Shown here: positions 62,979-64,000 of the stretch, piece after piece
How the letters are laid out: each line of letters opens with the position of its first letter
Position numbering within the stretch: position 1 is the first letter of the stretch
From: Granulosicoccus antarcticus IMCC3135
GTDB taxonomy: Bacteria; Pseudomonadota; Gammaproteobacteria; Granulosicoccales; Granulosicoccaceae
Direction of reading: 5' to 3'
NCBI RefSeq assembly: GCF_002215215.1
Contig: NZ_CP018632.1
Location: 4,584,501-4,648,500, forward strand
DNA length: 64,000 nucleotides
Position numbers and translations under genes: made by a program
Notes under the pieces: generated by a model
Databases searched by the model: none
Told to the model about the DNA's origin: nothing
The model's input: only the letters and a program-made list of their open reading frames with translations

Positions 62979-63668
62979 CTATTGGTTCACTGCCCAGACG
63001 ATATCCGATTCGGTAACAATGACATTCATCGGAATATCGTAGGGTTGCGGGAAAATGGTTGCTATTCGCGCTAGCGAATGACCCACGCCAATCACGATCG
63101 GTTTTACGCCCTTACCCTGCAGCTGCGCCAGAGTCCGGTCAAAGTAGCCGCCTCCATACCCCAGTCGATAGCTCTCCTTGTCAAAACCGACTAGCGGCGA
63201 GATAACGTGAGTCGGTATCAATGGCGGACCATCAACGGGCACCGGAATATTCCAGATACCGGGCTCCATCCTTGCCTCGGGCGTCCATTCACGAAAGACC
63301 AGTGGATGAGACTTGATTTCAACAACCGGCAAAGCGATGCGAACGCCTTTTCCGATAGCCCGCGCCATCCAGTCTCGCAAGTTAGGCTCACCCCGAAATG
63401 GCCAGTAGACACTGACGATGCAATTCTGTGAATCAGCCAGAATGGTATCGAGTTTTTCAGCCATACAATCGGCAGCCTTTTGACGCTCGCGAGCTGGAAC
63501 CTCCAGTCGCAAATTGATCAAATGCTGCCTTTGCGCCTTGCGCCAGCGAGCGACATCGATCGCCGTTTGTGCATCGACAACTTCATAGCCATTCTGACCC
63601 GCTTGCAACTCGTGCGCAAAGCAAGGCGATGAGGAAAAACCAGAAGGCGTCTTGTCAGAATCGCTCAT
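62979..63668 (-). CDS. 5-formyltetrahydrofolate cyclo-ligase
   Basis: A 229-residue enzyme that recycles 5-formyl-THF to 5,10-methenyl-THF with ATP. Family motifs are WRKAQRQHLINLRLEVPARE, VSVYWPFRGEPNLRDW, PLVGFDKESYRLGYGGGYFD and RTLAQL. A ~40-residue N-terminal extension precedes the domain. ATG 63668 is the likely start; a TTG two codons upstream is possible. Confidence 0.92.
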   Translation of the reverse strand: MSDSDKTPSGFSSSPCFAHELQAGQNGYEVVDAQTAIDVARWRKAQRQHLINLRLEVPARERQKAADCMAEKLDTILADSQNCIVSVYWPFRGEPNLRDWMARAIGKGVRIALPVVEIKSHPLVFREWTPEARMEPGIWNIPVPVDGPPLIPTHVISPLVGFDKESYRLGYGGGYFDRTLAQLQGKGVKPIVIGVGHSLARIATIFPQPYDIPMNVIVTESDIVWAVNQ

Positions 63669-63821
63669 ATTCAACTACCTGTGATAGTTGCAAAAATAGA
63701 ATAACTCTTGTCTCGACCGGTTGTCGGGGCAAGGCGCCTCACAACTTGCCGGACTTGCTCGCTGTGCTATCTTTCCCAGCGACTGAGTAGCCCCGATCGC
63801 CGACCTGAAAGGACCCGAACG

Positions 63822-64000
63822 ATGAAATGCGACAACCCATTCCGCACTCGACACGCTCACAGTGCAATGCAGCGCACTGTCCAGCTTCCGAGCCTGTCCG
63901 TAACTGCACTATCATTGTGCAGCCTGATCGCTCTTGGTTCAAGTGCTGCTCAGGCAGCCGATGAAAAACTGGTCATATCCGTCTACGGTTTTGCGCAGGA
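63822..64000 (+). CDS. Periplasmic substrate-binding protein, 5' part (runs off window)
   Basis: The frame opens at ATG 63822 with AAAGGA before it. It encodes a signal peptide (basic start MKCDNPFRTRHAH, hydrophobic SVTALSLCSLIALGSSAAQA) and a mature start ADEKLVISVYGFAQ, which looks like an ABC-type solute-binding protein of the spermidine/putrescine or iron class. Only 59 codons are visible. Confidence 0.7.
   Translation, partial: MKCDNPFRTRHAHSAMQRTVQLPSLSVTALSLCSLIALGSSAAQAADEKLVISVYGFAQ

Overview
The window looks like chromosomal DNA of a heterotrophic marine gammaproteobacterium, possibly Granulosicoccus-like. The taxonomic call is an inference from gene content: gammaproteobacterial-type rlmJ, rppH, rhtA, DUF3461 and DUF4404 genes, with many importers for small organic acids and osmolytes. 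No tRNA, rRNA, CRISPR array or replication origin was recognised.

Region 1 (1-35700) is ordered, mostly intact chromosome. It opens with the 5' part of an acyl-CoA synthetase, a flavoprotein monooxygenase, rhtA, rlmJ and a MerR regulator. A LysR-linked redox group follows (GST, a PNPOx-reductase-ferredoxin fusion, DUF1348, cupin). Next are a TRAP transporter with a UspA partner, three DAO-family flavoenzymes, an orphan cysH, and AraC and HpaR-like regulators. A kduI-kduD-dadA uronate-type cluster sits beside a GntR/FadR regulator with matching operators. A LacI-controlled ABC importer is paired with a GH63/MGH1-like hydrolase and probably takes up and cleaves a glycosylated compatible solute.

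Region 2 (35695-45516) is an insertion hot spot. A family of secreted SnoaL-like proteins next to a LysR gene has been broken repeatedly: by a 3.66-kb IS21-family element (TSD ATAG), a 157-bp MITE (TSD TTA), and a TnpB-type IS whose left end itself carries a group II intron. Removing the MITE and the TnpB element in silico restores sensible gene ends, so the order of events can be read from the sequence. The LysR gene has lost about 55 internal codons.

Region 3 (45926-56809) is a catabolic island for a small acid sugar, probably a four-carbon aldonate or its lactone. It contains a Gfo/Idh/MocA oxidoreductase, an isopropylmalate-dehydrogenase-like enzyme, a complete TctCBA-type transporter, an ABM-fold protein, an MBL-fold lactonase-like protein, OtnK kinase, OtnC decarboxylase and an aldo/keto reductase. 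Three copies of a GTATAC-centred palindrome (two in a 68-bp tandem promoter repeat, one before the aldo/keto reductase) tie it into one regulon, but no regulator for that site lies in the window. A second TnpB-type IS sits 3 bp upstream of otnK; removing it restores an ATGA overlap between the lactonase-like gene and otnK.

Region 4 (57359-64000) returns to chromosome-like content: a transglutaminase-like protease, a D-2-hydroxyacid dehydrogenase joined to a DUF364 protein, L-aspartate dehydrogenase, a GlcD-like FAD oxidase, msrA, 5-formyltetrahydrofolate cyclo-ligase and the start of a periplasmic binding protein.
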